From an uncultured Lachnospiraceae bacterium (lineage in GTDB: Bacteria > Bacillota > Clostridia > Lachnospirales > Lachnospiraceae), in the NCBI GenBank assembly GCA_910583965.1, contig CAJUAE010000032.1, positions 1-33,241 on the forward strand: 33,241 nt of DNA, read 5' to 3'. This document shows positions 31,827 through 33,241 of the stretch, piece after piece (the first letter of the stretch is position 1; every line of letters starts with the position of its first letter). A program made the translations under genes and the position numbers. The notes under the pieces were generated by a model that did not search any database, was not told the DNA's origin, and saw only the letters and a list, made by a program, of their open reading frames with translations.

Positions 31827-33218
31827 ATGGAAAAGACATTGGACAAAATTGTAGCTTTATCAAAAAGCAGAGGATTTGTATATCCTGGTTCAGAGATTTA
31901 TGGAGGACTTGCCAATACATGGGATTACGGAAACCTTGGCGTTGAATTAAAAAATAATGTAAAACGTGCATGGTGGCAGAAATTTATTATGGAAAACCCA
32001 TATAATGTAGGCGTGGATTGTGCGATTTTAATGAATCCGCAGACATGGGTAGCATCTGGGCATCTCGGCGGATTTTCTGATCCTCTGATGGATTGCAAAG
32101 AGTGTCATGAGCGTTTTCGTGCTGACAAGCTGATTGAAGATTATACAAGTGAGAATCATATTTCTTTAGAGAAGCCAATTGATGCTTTTTCGCAGGAAGA
32201 AATGAAGAATTTTATCGACGAGAAAAATATTCTTTGCCCGACTTGTGGCAAGCATAATTTTACTGATATTAGACAGTTTAATTTGATGTTTAAAACATTT
32301 CAGGGCGTGACAGAAGACTCTAAAAATACGGTTTATTTAAGACCTGAGACTGCACAAGGTATTTTTGTAAACTTTAAGAATGTACAGAGAACTTCCAGAA
32401 AGAAGATTCCTTTTGGCATTGGTCAGATTGGAAAATCGTTTCGCAATGAGATTACTCCATGTAACTTTACATTCCGAACAAGAGAGTTTGAGCAGATGGA
32501 GCTTGAGTTTTTCTGTGAACCAGGCACAGACCTTGAATGGTTTCAATATTGGAGAGCTTTCTGCCGCGATTGGCTTATAAATCTTGGTATCAAGGAAGAT
32601 GAGATGCGTCTGCGTGATCATGCACCAGAGGAATTGTGTTTTTACTCAAAGGGAACAACGGATATCGAATATTTGTTCCCGTCTATTGGTTGGGGAGAAC
32701 TTTGGGGTATTGCGGATAGAACAGACTATGATTTGACACAGCATCAGAATACTTCTGGACAGGATATGTCCTACTTTGATGACGAGAAGAAAGAAAGATA
32801 CATACCATATGTTATCGAGCCATCGCTTGGTGCAGACCGCGTGGTACTTGCTTTTCTCTGTGCAGCATATGACGAGGAGGAAATTGGTGAGGGTGATGTG
32901 CGAACGGTACTTCATTTTCATCCTGCGATTGCACCAGTCAAAATTGGTGTGCTTCCGCTTAGCAAGAAGTTAAATGAAGGCGCGGAGAAGATTTTTACAC
33001 AGCTCTCTAAAAAATATAATTGTGAGTTTGATGATAGGGGAAATATTGGTAAGAGATACCGTCGTCAGGATGAGATTGGTACACCATTCTGTGTGACTTA
33101 TGATTTTGAGTCAGAGCAAGACAATGCAGTAACTGTGCGTTTCCGCGACTCTATGGAACAGGTGCGCATTGCGATTGACGAGTTGGATGCATATTTTGCC
33201 GACAAGTTTGATTTTTAA
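31827..33218 (+). CDS. glyS: Glycyl-tRNA synthetase (homodimeric type)
   Basis: It charges tRNA-Gly. The 463-residue protein is the alpha2, eukaryote-like class II GlyRS rather than the alpha2beta2 GlyQ/GlyS enzyme. Motifs: RGFVYPGSEIYGGLANTWDYG near the N-terminus, CPTCGKHNFTD zinc-like segment, LRPETAQGIF, motif 2 FRNEITPCNFTFRTREFEQME, and motif 3 PSLGADRVVLAFL; the anticodon-binding domain follows (HPAIAPVKIGVLPL to VTVRFRDSMEQVRI). AGGAG (31814-31818) lies 8 bases before ATG 31827; an in-frame ATG at 31806 precedes the ribosome binding site and is unlikely. The gene ends 23 bases before the window edge. Confidence 0.97.
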   Translation: MEKTLDKIVALSKSRGFVYPGSEIYGGLANTWDYGNLGVELKNNVKRAWWQKFIMENPYNVGVDCAILMNPQTWVASGHLGGFSDPLMDCKECHERFRADKLIEDYTSENHISLEKPIDAFSQEEMKNFIDEKNILCPTCGKHNFTDIRQFNLMFKTFQGVTEDSKNTVYLRPETAQGIFVNFKNVQRTSRKKIPFGIGQIGKSFRNEITPCNFTFRTREFEQMELEFFCEPGTDLEWFQYWRAFCRDWLINLGIKEDEMRLRDHAPEELCFYSKGTTDIEYLFPSIGWGELWGIADRTDYDLTQHQNTSGQDMSYFDDEKKERYIPYVIEPSLGADRVVLAFLCAAYDEEEIGEGDVRTVLHFHPAIAPVKIGVLPLSKKLNEGAEKIFTQLSKKYNCEFDDRGNIGKRYRRQDEIGTPFCVTYDFESEQDNAVTVRFRDSMEQVRIAIDELDAYFADKFDF

Positions 33219-33241
33219 TTTATGTTTACCTGATTATAAAT

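Noticed and set aside
1..33241. tRNA, rRNA or CRISPR array
   Set aside because: No T-loop GGTTCGAATCC-type sequence, no rRNA segment and no regularly spaced direct repeats were seen on either strand; a covariance search (tRNAscan-SE, Infernal) would settle it.

Overview
The window looks like a chromosomal segment of a low-GC Gram-positive gut Clostridium, most probably a member of the Lachnospiraceae. Evidence: strong AGGAGG-type ribosome binding sites, A/T-rich spacers, a eukaryote-type homodimeric GlyRS, the very long fused 2-hydroxyacyl-CoA dehydratase activase protein, a clostridial M16C presequence-protease homologue, split purine genes (PurO-like IMP cyclohydrolase plus a stand-alone AICAR formyltransferase), and an alpha-galactoside uptake operon. 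No rRNA, tRNA, CRISPR array or intact transposase was seen.

Layout. 1-1233: a small secreted DGIC-repeat protein, then nearly 600 bp of non-coding DNA with hairpins, a possible 24-codon ORF, a terminator and a structured leader. 1234-2370: RtcB RNA ligase. 2377-4239: an accessory patch with a cytidylate-kinase-like gene and two small genes, interleaved with degenerate repeats: a TIR-bearing MITE-like element, a related inverted copy, and two direct copies of a 120-145 bp leader-like repeat. 4379-7709: leuS followed by a shortened, catalytically dead LeuRS-like paralogue whose 5' end contains a perfect minus-strand terminator hairpin. 8066-9751: TetR regulator plus iron-sulfur aldo/keto reductase. 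9790-10335: remnant of an alpha-glycosidase gene. 10354-12256: the last two steps of IMP synthesis as two separate proteins. 12424-18933: AraC regulator divergent from an ABC sugar transporter (binding protein, two permeases, no ATPase) and a GH36 alpha-galactosidase, probably a raffinose/melibiose utilisation locus. 19002-23459 (minus): the 1485-residue activase/dehydratase fusion. 23795-25870: an operon-like run of a rhomboid-fold protein lacking obvious catalytic motifs and carrying a zinc finger, a sigma-70-like protein without region 4, and an unknown protein. 25899-33218: M16C peptidase, era, yqzL, recO, a lipoprotein and glyS. era-yqzL-recO is a conserved Firmicute gene order.

Most genes are ordinary housekeeping or sugar-use genes. 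The least explained parts are the pseudo-rhomboid/sigma-like/unknown cluster (23795-25870), the LeuRS-like paralogue with its embedded hairpin (6873-7709), the structured leader before rtcB (1088-1168), the repeat-rich patch at 2377-4239, and the hairpin repeat that occurs both in front of era, where it appears to supply the ribosome binding site, and between era and yqzL. All family assignments come from reading motifs; no database search was run.
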